Source of the DNA: Paragorgia papillata
Taxonomy: Eukaryota; Cnidaria; Anthozoa; Scleralcyonacea; Coralliidae
Reading direction: 5' to 3'
Assembly (NCBI GenBank): GCA_035771165.1
Contig: JAWNZC010000178.1
Coordinates: forward strand, 247,501-311,500
DNA length: 64,000 nt
The notes beneath the pieces were generated by a model that was not told the DNA's origin, did not search any database, and saw nothing but the letters and a program-made list of their open reading frames with translations. Positions 17,101 through 29,100 of this stretch are shown here, piece after piece. Numbering within the stretch: position 1 is the stretch's first letter; every line of letters begins with the position of its first letter. A program made the translations under genes and the position numbers.

Positions 17101-20100
17101 CTGAGTAGGTCTAAGTAGTCCTGAGTAGGTCTAAGTAGTCCTGAGTAGGTCTGAGTAGTCCTGAGTAGGTCTAAGTAGTCCTGAGTAGGTTTAAGTAGTC
17201 CTGAGTAGGTCTAAGTAGTCCTGAGTAGGTCTAAGTAGTCCTGAGTAGGTCTAAGTAGTCCTGAGTAGGTCTAAGTAGTCCTGAGTAGGTCTGAGTAGGT
17301 CTAAGTAGTCCTGAGTAGGTCTGAGTAGGTCTAAGTAGTCCTGAGTAGGTCTGAGTAGGTCTAAGTAGTCCTGAGTAGGTCTGAGTAGGTCTAAGTAGTC
17401 CTGAGTAGATCTGAGTAGTCCTGAGTAGGTCTGAGTAGTCCTGAGTAGGTCTGAGTAGTCCTGAGTAGGTCTGAGTAGGTTTAAGTAGTCCTGAGTAGGT
17501 CTAAGTAGTCCTGAGTAGGTCTGAGTAGGTCTGAGTAGGTCTAAGTAGTCCTGAGTAGGTCTGAGTAGGTCTAAGTAGTCCTGAGTAGGTCTGAGTAGGT
17601 CTAAGTAAGTAGTCCTGAGTAGGTCTAAGTAGGTCTGAGTAGGTCTGAGTAGGTCTAAGTAAGTAGTCCTGAGTAGGTCTGAGTAGTCCTGAGTAGGTTT
17701 GATTATACACTATATACACAGTTTGACAAAAACTTACCATACTCTGACTGCTGAAATTCTGCTATAAATCTAATAATATTATTCATCTACAACAAAATAA
17801 GTAAAAGTTCAAAAAATGCTTATAATAATGTTCTGGCCCTTACGGCCCTTGTATGTATTATAGGCTTATGTTACGCGCACCAATTACTATTTCGCGCGCT
17901 TTTGCACGCTTTCCTTCTCCTGATTGGCTCATTTGGCTAATCAGGGGGGAGCGATTTTCATTGTTGTTAGACACGCTACGTAGAGCATTCTTTTTTACCT
18001 TTACGCTTGAAGATTCACAAATAAATTGCTTTGTTTACGATCTGAGTTGGTTAACTGCTGGAGAAGGGCCTCAGCTACGAGGCTTGACGGACCAGAACAG
18101 TAAAAAAGAAGAAATTCTTCGACGAAAACGTGGTTTGGAGCTTTAAACACGTCGGGAACGACACTCGTGAAATGGCCGAAGCGCTAGTTGATGTCAACGT
18201 TTCCCTAGACAACGAAGCCCTAGACAACCAGCCACAGCAACATCAAGGTACTGGGGGACAAGGAACCTTCGCCGAAGCGACATTGAGCGAAAGAAACACT
18301 GAAAATAACGTCGAAAGCCCTGCAATCGACGAAGATATATATCAGGGGGGTGGCATCACTGCCGAAGACGAATGCGACGGCGAGCAATCGGAGAACGGGT
18401 CAGCGGTACGGCCTAAAAGAAGTGCAAAACCGTCATTGAAATCGTTGGAGAACAGAATGCAAAACGATTCTATTAAATTAGAAAAACTATGGGACAGAGT
18501 AGTGGCTGTCATCACAAAATATCGTGACCATACAGAGACAGTGGAAGCCATTCGTGTTGCGATGAAGGATGTACGTGCTACCTTTCATGAATACGAAACA
18601 GTATGGCTGTCGTACATGGATTTCCTCGCACGCGCCAACACAACAGAAACCAATCAGGAGAGAGAGTCAGTGAACAATATGATGGCTAGCCATAAGCAGT
18701 TTCTCCAATCGGCTATATCTCACTTGGAGGAGCGCAAACGAGAAGTCCTCATGGAAATAGGATCGATCAGGTCAGGTTCGCGGGCATCCACAGTTTCCTC
18801 TTCAGCAGTGCGTACACAGGCCCGTGCAGAAGCAGCTGCAGCTATCAAGAGAGCCGAGATGCAGAAAAAACAGGTCCCTTGCTGAGTCGCAGTCCATCTT
18901 GCGTATTCAACAAGAAGAGATGGCACTAGCGCGACGCAGGAACGAGGAACGAGCTCACATAGAGAGTTTGCGTCTGGAGGAAGAAGCTGCAGTTGCTATC
19001 GCAAAGGCCAACGCCATTGATGACGAACTCGGCATTGGGACCAAGCGTGATGATCTGCAAGCGTTCGAGTTGCCGGAGGTGAGTTCGAGTCAAAAGGTTG
19101 CTGACTTCATCTCCGAGCAACATCCAGAACTAACCCAACCTGGAAGCAATCCCGCTCCCATGTTCCCAGCTCCCCAGCAAAGGTCCACGACTCACGAACC
19201 AGAACTCCACGGTGCCGACAGAAGGTCACAACCATCCAGCGACGCAGACTGCATGAGGTCCTACGTAAATTTCATGGCTCGAAGAGAACTCATCGCCAAC
19301 AAGATCGAGAAGTTTGATGACAATCCCATGAACTATCATACATGGAAAGCATCATTCAACAATATGATCAAGAATGTCACCATCTCTCCCAGTGAGGAAC
19401 TGTCTCTTCTGATTGAGTACACAACTCGCACCTCTAAACAGCTGGTACAACGACTTCGGAACGCGTACATTGCCAATCCAGACAAAGGAACTGCAGAACT
19501 TTGGAGGAAGCTAGACGAGAGGTATGGTGGCAACGCAGTCTTGGTGAAAGCGCATCTGGACAGGCTATCGAGCTTCACTAAAATCAACTATGGTGACAAT
19601 AAGAAGATACAGGAGCTAGCTGATCTACTATTAGAACTAGACTGTGCTAAAAAGGACGGTGTTTTGTCAGGACTCAGAGTTCTCGACGAACCTATTTACC
19701 TGAAACCAATTGTCACCAAGCTACCTCGAGACGTGCAGGGCAGATGGCAGAAGCATGCCTTCCGCTATATGAAAACCCATGATGTGCATTATCCCTGCTT
19801 CGGTGAGTTCGTCAACTTCGTCGAAGAAATCTCCCGAGAGAAGAACGACCCAAACTTATCCCTTACCACCATGGAAGGCGAGCAGATAGAAGTAAGAAGT
19901 CGAGCCAAACCGCGACGAGCCTACAAGACTGACATACCCGATGTCAACCGCCTCAGCCGAGGAGCCCTACCATCAGATACCACTAACTGGTGCCTTCTCC
20001 ACCGGAAACCGCACTCTTTGACCCAGTGCCGCGCCTTTCGGGCCAAACCGATCGCCGAAAGGAAAAGTCTGTTGAAGCAACACGGAGTCTGTTATCGGTG

Positions 20101-23100
20101 CCTTGCGTCCACGCAGCACATGGCTAAAGACTGTAGATCCGCAGTCAAGTGCTCGGAATGCAACAGCGAGAGACATCTATCGGCGCTACACGTAGGCTTA
20201 TCACCTGATCGAGGAGAAGAGGTGCGAGAGGACGCCACACAGTTAGCACCAGCGGAAGAGGCTCTGAATCATGGCGAGGAGGCGATTGACGTAATTTCGA
20301 AGTGTACCGCAGTTTGTAGACAGTTTCCGGGTGGAAAGTCTTGCTCGAAGATATGCCTGGCTAACATTTACACCACCGAACAACCTGAAAGTAAAGTTCG
20401 AGCTTACGTCGTCATCGACGATCAAAGCAACTGTTCCTTGGCCAAGTCTACGTTGTTCGACAAGTTGAACTTGCAAGGCGAGACAATTGCATATTCTCTA
20501 CAAACCTGCGCAGGCCAGAGCGAAGTGGAAGGACGAGTGGCCAAGGGCGTGGTCATTGAATCGTTGGACGGCAGCAAATCTCATTTGCTGACGAATCTGG
20601 TAGAGTGCAACGCCATTCCCGACAACAAGGATGAAATCGCCACGCCCGAGGTGGCCCTATCACATCCTCACCTCCGCCCAATCGTTGACAACATCCCTGC
20701 GCTAGAGGACGATGTCGAAATTCTTGTTTTAGTTGGCAGAGACGCACCACAGTTCCATAAGGTGCATGAATCGAAGAACGGTAGAGGAAATTCGCCTTGG
20801 GCCCAGCGCCTTGACCTCGGTTGGGTCATCATAGGCGAAGCATGTATAGACGGGGCACATCAACCGAGTAACGTTTCCGCCTACAGGACGCAGCTGCTGC
20901 CCAACGGTCGACCCTCCCTATTCGAGCCGTGTCCAAACGCCATCAACGCCAAGTTGGCTCCAGTCGGCTACAGAAAGGAAACCTTCGTCGAAGGAAGATT
21001 CGAAGACGGCTTAGCAAAAACTGTCTTCGCCGTAACCAAGGATGACGACAAACCAGGCCTCTCGATCGAGGATCGTCAATTCCTCGGTCTAATGGAAGAA
21101 ACCATGGTAAAGAACGCTGCTGGCAACTGGACAACGCCATTGCCGTTCAAACACCAAGTCGAGAAACTCCCAGAAAGCCGCCCAGCCGCTGCCAAACGCC
21201 TCAAGAGTACGTGTCGACTTCTTGAACGGAAACCAGAAATGAAACAGCACTATCTCACGTTCATGCAAGGAGTGCTCGATAAGAACCTTGCCGAACCCGT
21301 TCCCGCTGACGATCTGAAAGACGACAAGCCTCATTGGTACCTTCCCCACTTCGGCGTGTACCACCCGCAGAAGCCAGGGAAGGTAAGAGTAGTGTTCGAC
21401 GCAGCTGCCGAGACGAGCGGGGTGTCGCTTAACAAGCTCCTGCTGTCCGGCCCCGACCTCAACAACAGCCTCTTGGGTGTTCTACTGCGATTCCGGCAAA
21501 ATCCAGTGGCGGTCACAGCTGATGTGGAACAAATGTTCTATTCATTCTTTGTCAACGAGGAACACAGAGACTTTCTACGTTTCCTGTGGTTCCGGAACAA
21601 TGATCCAAGTGACGATGTCATCGACTACCGTATGAAAGTACACTTGTTTGGCAACACCTCTTCGCCGGCGGTAGCCACCTTCGGTCTGAAGAAAACTGCA
21701 GTAGAAGGCCAGTACGAGTATGGGCAAGACGCCAAAGAGTTCGTCGACAAGAACTTCTACGTCGACGATGGTCTGACGTCTACGGAGGACACCCAGGAAG
21801 CCATTGACCTGATGCAACGTACCCAAGCCATGTTGGCAACCGCCAACTTGCGGCTACATAAAATCGCATCGAACGAAGCCCAGGTTTCTGAAGCGTTTTC
21901 GACAGATAGGTCGACCAACCTGCAGAACCTCGACATGAGCAAAGATACCATCCCAGTACAACGATCGCTTGGTGTATGTTGGGATTTGAACTCGGACTGT
22001 TTCACGTTCCGTGTCGACCTCGAGACAAGGCCGTTTACCAAGCGAGGCGTGTTATCTGTGACGAACAGTCTTTACGACCCACTAGGCCTGGCGACCCCAG
22101 TGACGATTCGGGGGAAATTCTTGCTCAGAGCGATGTCGAGCCACCTGAAGGAACGCCAGTTAGAGCAGTGGGACGAACCATTCCCAGAGGAAGAGAAGCC
22201 AGCATGGAACAAGTGGTTGGGATCCTTAGCTACCTTGCAGCAAGTTCAGGTACCCCGAGCGTACTCCACGTCCTCACTCGAGAAGGCCCAACGCGTCGAG
22301 CTTCACATGTTCGGCGACGCATCAACGCAAGCCATCGCTGCTGTCGCTTACCTAAAGGTCATTCAGCTAGACGGAACGGTCCATATCTCATTCGTGATGG
22401 GAAAGGCCAAGTTGGCACCGGCACACGCAACGACAATACCCCGCCTTGAACTCTGCTCCGCTGTCCTTGCCGTAGAACTCGCCGATCTTATTCAGGAAGA
22501 GCAAGTCGCGAAATTGGACCTAGTCTCGTACTATTCCGACAGCAAGGTTGTGTTGGGATATATAGCCAATCAAACGCGGCGATTCTACATCTATGTCGGT
22601 AATCGCGTGCAACGGATCCGAAAGTCTTCGCAGCCCGACCAATGGTGCCACGTGCCCACTGACCTGAATCCAGCAGACCTGGGCACCCGATCAGTCGACG
22701 CGAACGCTTTGCAAGACTCCCTATGGATTAACGGTCCGACGTTCCTGCGAAGCTCCGCTACGTCAGAAGCCATCCAAGGTAGTCACGACGCCCGTGTCTG
22801 CGCTGCAGACGACCCAGAAGTCAGAAAAGAGGTCGTCGCCAAGAAAACTGGAGTGCACACGATCAGCAGACTCGGTGCAGATCGCTTTTCACGATTCTCC
22901 AAATGGTCATCGCTAGTGAAAGGACTATCACGAGTAATAGCAGCCATACGATCTCGCCGATCGAGAAGTGCCGATTCGGATACCCCTGCGACAACGGACC
23001 CTGGAGAAATCCGTACCCAAGCGGAAATGTTGGTCATCGCTAACATTCAAGAGGAAGCCTTTGGGGACACAATCGAATGCATCAAACGCCGCAAGCAATT

Positions 23101-26100
23101 ACCAGCGTACAGTCCTCTTCTCAAGCTCAACCCTCAACTCGATTCCGAAGGACTGTTGCGCGTCGGGGGCCGCCTTGAACATGCCACAGGGACCAACGAC
23201 GAACGGCACCCACTTATCCTACCAGCATCGCACCACGCGACCAGCTTGCTCGTGGAACACGCACACATCGAAGTCAAGCACCAAGGCCGTCACTTTACCC
23301 AAGGCAAGCTCCGATCCAAGGGGTACTGGATCGTCGGTGGGAAACGTCTGGTCGGGAAGATCATCCGTCAATGCCTTCGGTGCCGACGACTCCGAGGGAA
23401 GTTCCAAGTACAACTGATGGCCGACCTGCCACCCGAAAGAGTAACCCCAGCACCACCATTCACAAATGTTGGAATGGACGTGTTCGGACCATGGTCCGTG
23501 GTCACCCGTCGCACCAGGGGGGGAGCCGCTCAAAGCAAGCGCTGGGCAGTAATCTTCACCTGCCTAGCCATCAGGGCGGTTCATATTGAGGTGATCGAAT
23601 CTCTTGACACCTCTAGTTTCATTAACGCTTTGAGAAGGTTCATGGCGATCCGTGGACCAGTGAAGCAACTACGCTGCGACTGTGGAACGAACTTTGTCGG
23701 TGCCCGGAACGAATTAGAAGCCGCGCTTGCAGAGCTGAGTCAGGAAGACATGACGACCTACCTCGGCAGTAACGGTTGCCAGTGGGTGTTCAATCCACCA
23801 CATGCCTCCCACGCTGGAGGAGTTTGGGAAAGGATGATAGGCATCGCTAGGAATATCTTGAACTCGATGTTTGCAGATCTGCGTACACGACATCTTACCC
23901 ACGACGTTCTGTCAACCTTAATGGCAGAAATCTCGGCGATTATCAATAATCGTCCACTAGTCCCGGTCTCAAACGATCCGTCTGCTCCTGAAATCCTTAC
24001 CCCAGCAAGCATCTTGTCCATGAAAACGACACCGGCCCTCGCACCGCCCGGAAAGTTCACCCAAAAGGACATGTATACATCGCAATGGAGGCAGGTACAG
24101 CATCTCGCGAACACCTTCTGGGCGCGATGGAAAAGGGAATTCCTTCCCTTGCTTCAGCCGCGCCGGAAATGGCGGAACGAGTTGCCGGATGTCAAGGAAG
24201 GCGACTTGGTTTTGATGCGCGATCAGCAAGTCTCTAGGAACCTCTGGCCACTAGCTAGAGTGACGAAGGCTATCGCAAGCAAAGATAAGAAGGTCAGAAA
24301 GGTGCAGGTGGAAGTGGCCAAAGAGGATTGTAAGAAGCGTTACCTTAGACCGGTAACAGAACTTATCGTGCTGCGCACCGTGGAAGAGTTATCTCCCACC
24401 GAGTAACACTATTTCTGCCTACTGCAGAAAGAAACTGTTGACATTAGAGACACTTATTATAGTGGTGCTTGCACCAGGCGAGGAGTGTTCTGGCCCTTAC
24501 GGCCCTTGTATGTATTATAGGCTTATGTTACGCGCACCAATTACTATTTCGCGCGCTTTTGCACGCTTTCCTTCTCCTGATTGGCTCATTTGGCTAATCA
24601 GGGGGGAGCGATTTTCATTGTTGTTAGACACGCTACGTAGAGCATTCTTTTTTACCTTTACGCTTGAAGATTCACAAATAAATTGCTTTGTTTACGATCT
24701 GAGTTGGTTAACTGCTGGAGAAGGGCCTCAGCTACGAGGCTTGACGGACCAGAACAAATAAAATACATGGTATCTCTGCAACTCATTTTCTAATAAAAAC
24801 AACATATCCTTGCTGAATAGTTTTAGTAAATGCTTTTGCAATACTGACAGCACAAACCTTTTGATTTCTGGCGTTATCTAGTCCACCAGTCTGTGGATGA
24901 ACTGTATCTAAGTAGGTTAGGTCAGACAAGTACATTCCTAATAGAAAGTGTTTAACATTTTCAAAATTAGATTTATTGTAAACTAAACTACACTCCCCTC
25001 CACTGCACACACCCTCCCCTCCACTGCACTCCCCTCCACTGCACTCTCCCCTCCCCTCCACTGCACTCTCCCCTCCCCTCCACTGCACTCTCCCCTCCCC
25101 TCCACTGCACTCCCCCTCCCCTCCACTGCACTCTCCCCTCCCCTCCACTGCACTCTCCCCTCCCCTCCACTGCACTCCCCTCCCCTCCACTGCACTCCCC
25201 TCCCCTCCACTGCACTCTCCCCTCCACTCTCCCCTCCACTCCACTCCCCTCCACTCCCCTGCCCTCCACTGCACTCCCCCCTCCCCTCCCTTGCACTACA
25301 CTGCTTGACACTACAGTCTACACTACATTGTAAATCACTAAAAACATACCCAGATATGGTATACAAGGCAACTTGGCTTCATCTAAAAGTGTTCGAAGCT
25401 TTAACCTAAAAAGTATATATATATATAAAAAACTAGAAAAACGCACTTGAACTAAAACAGCTTTAAAAGCTTAGTACTGTAATAAATACAAAAACAAACC
25501 CCTACTTAATTCTTTGAAAGTTTTCATGGCGATAATGTAATATAGATAAGTTTTGTCGAAACACCATGTAAAATATTTATTTGCTAAGCTTTTGACCTGT
25601 TGACTCAGGGCTTCATCAGAGCAATAACAACAAGCTGTTGGCTCACATCATTTATAAACTAAGCAACTGATCAATTAAATCACGTAAGAATACAATGGCA
25701 TATCACATTAATAAAATTTTATTAATATTAAAAAACAAATTCAGGAATGTTCTCTGAATAAGGCACCACATGCTGTTTAATGGCTATCTTTCAGGAGGGG
25801 TAGCCATTAAACAGCATGTGGTGTGCCCTATTCGGAGAACATTCTTGATTTTGTTTTCTAATTAATAAAATTTTTATTAACGTGATACACCATTGTTTTC
25901 TTACGTGATTTAATTGACCAGTTGCTTAGTTTATAAATGACGTGAGCCAACAACTTGTTGTCATTTCTCCGATGAAGGCCTGAGTCAACAGGCCGAAAGC
26001 TTAGCAAATAAATGTTTCACGTGGCGTTTCCACAAAACTTATCTATATATACCCTTACTTGTTCTCACTTTCAGAGAAGACCAGTTCTAGCTTTTCGTAG

Positions 26101-29100
26101 GTTACTTTATCTTTTCTATTAATGGTCTACAAAATAAGCATTAATAAAATAATCTTAAATTCTTAATGTAAATTACAGAAGTCAATGGATATTATTACCG
26201 TAGTTGACTGGGTAAGCGCCCACCCCCTCAATGTTTTAATTTTCACTAAAGGAAGGAAGTGGGTGCTTACACAAGCAGTGGGTGCTTACACAAGCAAAAT
26301 GTGCCTTATGCGAAAAACTGATTTTACATGTATAAAGTTAACTCAACACTCTGAATATATGAAAAGTACTCTTAATAATATATTGAAACAAACTATATTA
26401 CAAAATATGAATTTAAAAACACGCAGAATATACGGTATAAAAGTCAAAAGATCATGTTCATCAAACCCGTCAAAGTCTAAATCTGAGTCCCAGTCAAACA
26501 ATATGTCCCCAGGTTCTCAAAGTTTATTTCCATTCAACAGTGTATTGTCTTAACGTCGGTGGCATGATTGCTTTTCACCAAATGATCGTTAACTGAAACG
26601 TTTTGAAACACTTATATCCAGTTTGAGGATCAAAATACATGTACGTTAATTCTCATTGGTTAAAGTGCTTATGAAACGAAAATTAAGTGTCTTATTTGAA
26701 AGTACATTTAAAATGACAAAGTAACATATTTTCCAGTTTTTTGTTTCCTTGCTTTAATTGCTTTTAAGATATCACAGTTTGTTTTATAAGCGAAACTAAC
26801 CAGTGACGTCACAACAAGTATAATGACTTGCCGGGAAAGGTTATATATCTTTGCTATTATCAAACGGAATCACTTTGAAGCAATTATGTGTGTGCTTTTC
26901 CCTTACAACAACAAAGATATACATTTTCAACTGATTCTGTTTAATAGTAGCAAAGATATACAACCTTTCCCAGTAAGTCATTATGCACGTTGTGATGTCA
27001 CTGGTTAGTTTCACATATCAAACAAACTGAAATATCTCAACAATGAAGCAAGGAAACAAAAGATGTTCCTCTGTCATTTCAAAAGTACTTTCAAATAAGA
27101 CAAACTTAATTTTCATTTCATAAACACTTTAATAGGTGGACCTCAGCTGAGATAATGTTTAAAAATAGCGTGCTTGCTCGAAGATGGGTACTTACCCGGT
27201 CAACTACGGTACTACCATATGACAATGTGTGTACATGTAGAAGTGTAAAATTATAATAAAAGTGAGTAACTGTTGTAAGAAAATATTAATTACAAACCGT
27301 CCAAGTTTGATTTAGTCTATAAACTGCAACACTTTGAAGACCAGAAAGAATTGCTTTTGAAGCATGATAATTATTCATGTCCAACAGTTTCTGCAACAAA
27401 ATTAATGACTTGTTAACCCAATTGCTGCCTAAGATGTCAGAGGGTTCTCACTTGCTGAGGGAAATAGTCTAGCATTAGCCAGTTGGGGCAATAAAGAGGG
27501 CATTTTGCCTGGCCCAGGCAGGAATAGATGAATCACTCTGATAAATTGGCTGATAATAGAAAATGGGTTGTTCTCATTGATTGGTTTTGCAACTCTGTGA
27601 TGTCAATTGTACATCTACTGTACTTGTACTGTATAGTGTATACTGTAGTAACATATACAGTAAGCTCTACAGTAATACCCAATAGGAGTGGGGTGGACTG
27701 GGTGGGTGTTGGTGGCACAGTGGTTAGTGCACGTGCCTTTCACCTCTGAGAGCTGGGTTCGATTTCTGCTCTCAGCAGTTATCTGATTGAAAATTTCACC
27801 TTGGCCACATGTGAGAAGAGTACTTTCCAGTTTGACTCTACCAAACACCACAGGTTTCCCCTGGTTTCCTCCTGTAGTAACACGGCACTAATGACGGATG
27901 GCCCTTACTGGACCTCTAGGGATAACAGTTTAGATATAACAGATAGAGTTATCCAGTATAAATATAAGTTAGTTTAGTCCAGTTTTAGCTGGAGTTCTCG
28001 TACAAACTCTACTACAACAAATAATATTATAACCGAGTAAGAGAAATATTCAAATTAAAATACCTTGGCTACTCTGATAAACAGAGACAGAACATCTGCA
28101 CGAATCTTTGTTGACTTTGCATTAAGTATCTCTCTAATAGCCCAAAAACTGACCTACAGTAGCACATCAAAATGTAAAAAAAATATTTCAGTGGCCCACT
28201 GAGTCAGTAGCCAACATGTTATAAAAAAGTTTAAAAATGCACCTTGATACCATTACATTTTATTTCTTTAAAAAGAGAGTATTAAACATACATGATTGAA
28301 TCTCTTTGTCATGGCAACAACATTTGGTGACAATTCAAGCTTAGACTTCTTGTTCCATCCACAACATGACAGTTCCTAAGAATTTGAGAATACTAATATT
28401 TTAAATCACTAGATTTAAAATACCATTACAGGGCTTGAAATTTTCAATTTTCGGCAGTATCCAAGTGGATACCAGGTTTCTGAACTTGGTATCCCTCCAA
28501 TTGAAATCTAGTATCCCACTTTTGAATACTAAACATCTCAACTTGTAATATCTAAAATTAACTATAACAGTTAATGTGACAGTGTCTGCAGTTACGTTAC
28601 GCTAGACGTTACGCTACATTGTAAGACATTACATTACATTATACAGTAAGATGCTATGTTACATTATAAGACGTTACACTACATTATAAGATGTTACGCT
28701 ATGTTGTAAGACGTTACGCTAGTACGTTTTAAGACGTTACGCTACATTGTAAGACGTTACATTACATTATACAGTAAGATGCTATGTTACATTATAAGAC
28801 GTTACACTACATTATAAGATGTTACGCTATGTTGTAAGACGTTACGCTAGTACGTTTTAAGACGTTACGCTACATTGTAAGACGTTACGTTACATTCTAA
28901 GACGTTACGTACTTACGTTACATTGTAAGACGTTACTTCAGATTCTCTAGCTGTGTGCTATTGAAAATTTTATTGTATCCCGTTGGATACTGAAGTTAAG
29001 ACTTCTAGTACTCAAAACGAAAATCTAGTATCCCGTGGATATCGGGATACCGCAAATTTCAAGCCCTGCATTATAAATGCAGCTACTGGTACATTATACT

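Larger units (their letters stand above)
17824..24761 (+). mobile_element. BEL/Pao LTR retrotransposon, near-intact
   Basis: The LTRs at 17829-18099 and 24486-24756 are each 271 bp, begin TGTTCTGG and end CCAGAACA, and look identical base for base. Both sides carry the 5-bp duplication AATAA (17824-17828, 24757-24761), the size expected for BEL/Pao. The interior has gag and pol in the usual order. A purine-rich GGCGAGGAG directly precedes the 3' LTR. No standard tRNA-complementary site adjoins the 5' LTR; TGGTTTGGAGC at 18131 is a weak candidate. Inserted antisense in a RALGPS intron, 97 bp from an exon. Identical LTRs imply very recent insertion. Confidence 0.97.

Noticed and set aside
14832..17700. 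CRISPR-like regular spacing
   Set aside because: The units are contiguous decamers with no unique spacers, in an animal intron; it is a minisatellite.
17853..18146. 97-aa ORF in the 5' LTR, repeated at 24438-24761
   Set aside because: Lies within the identical LTRs; BEL/Pao LTRs do not encode proteins and the frame has no domain.
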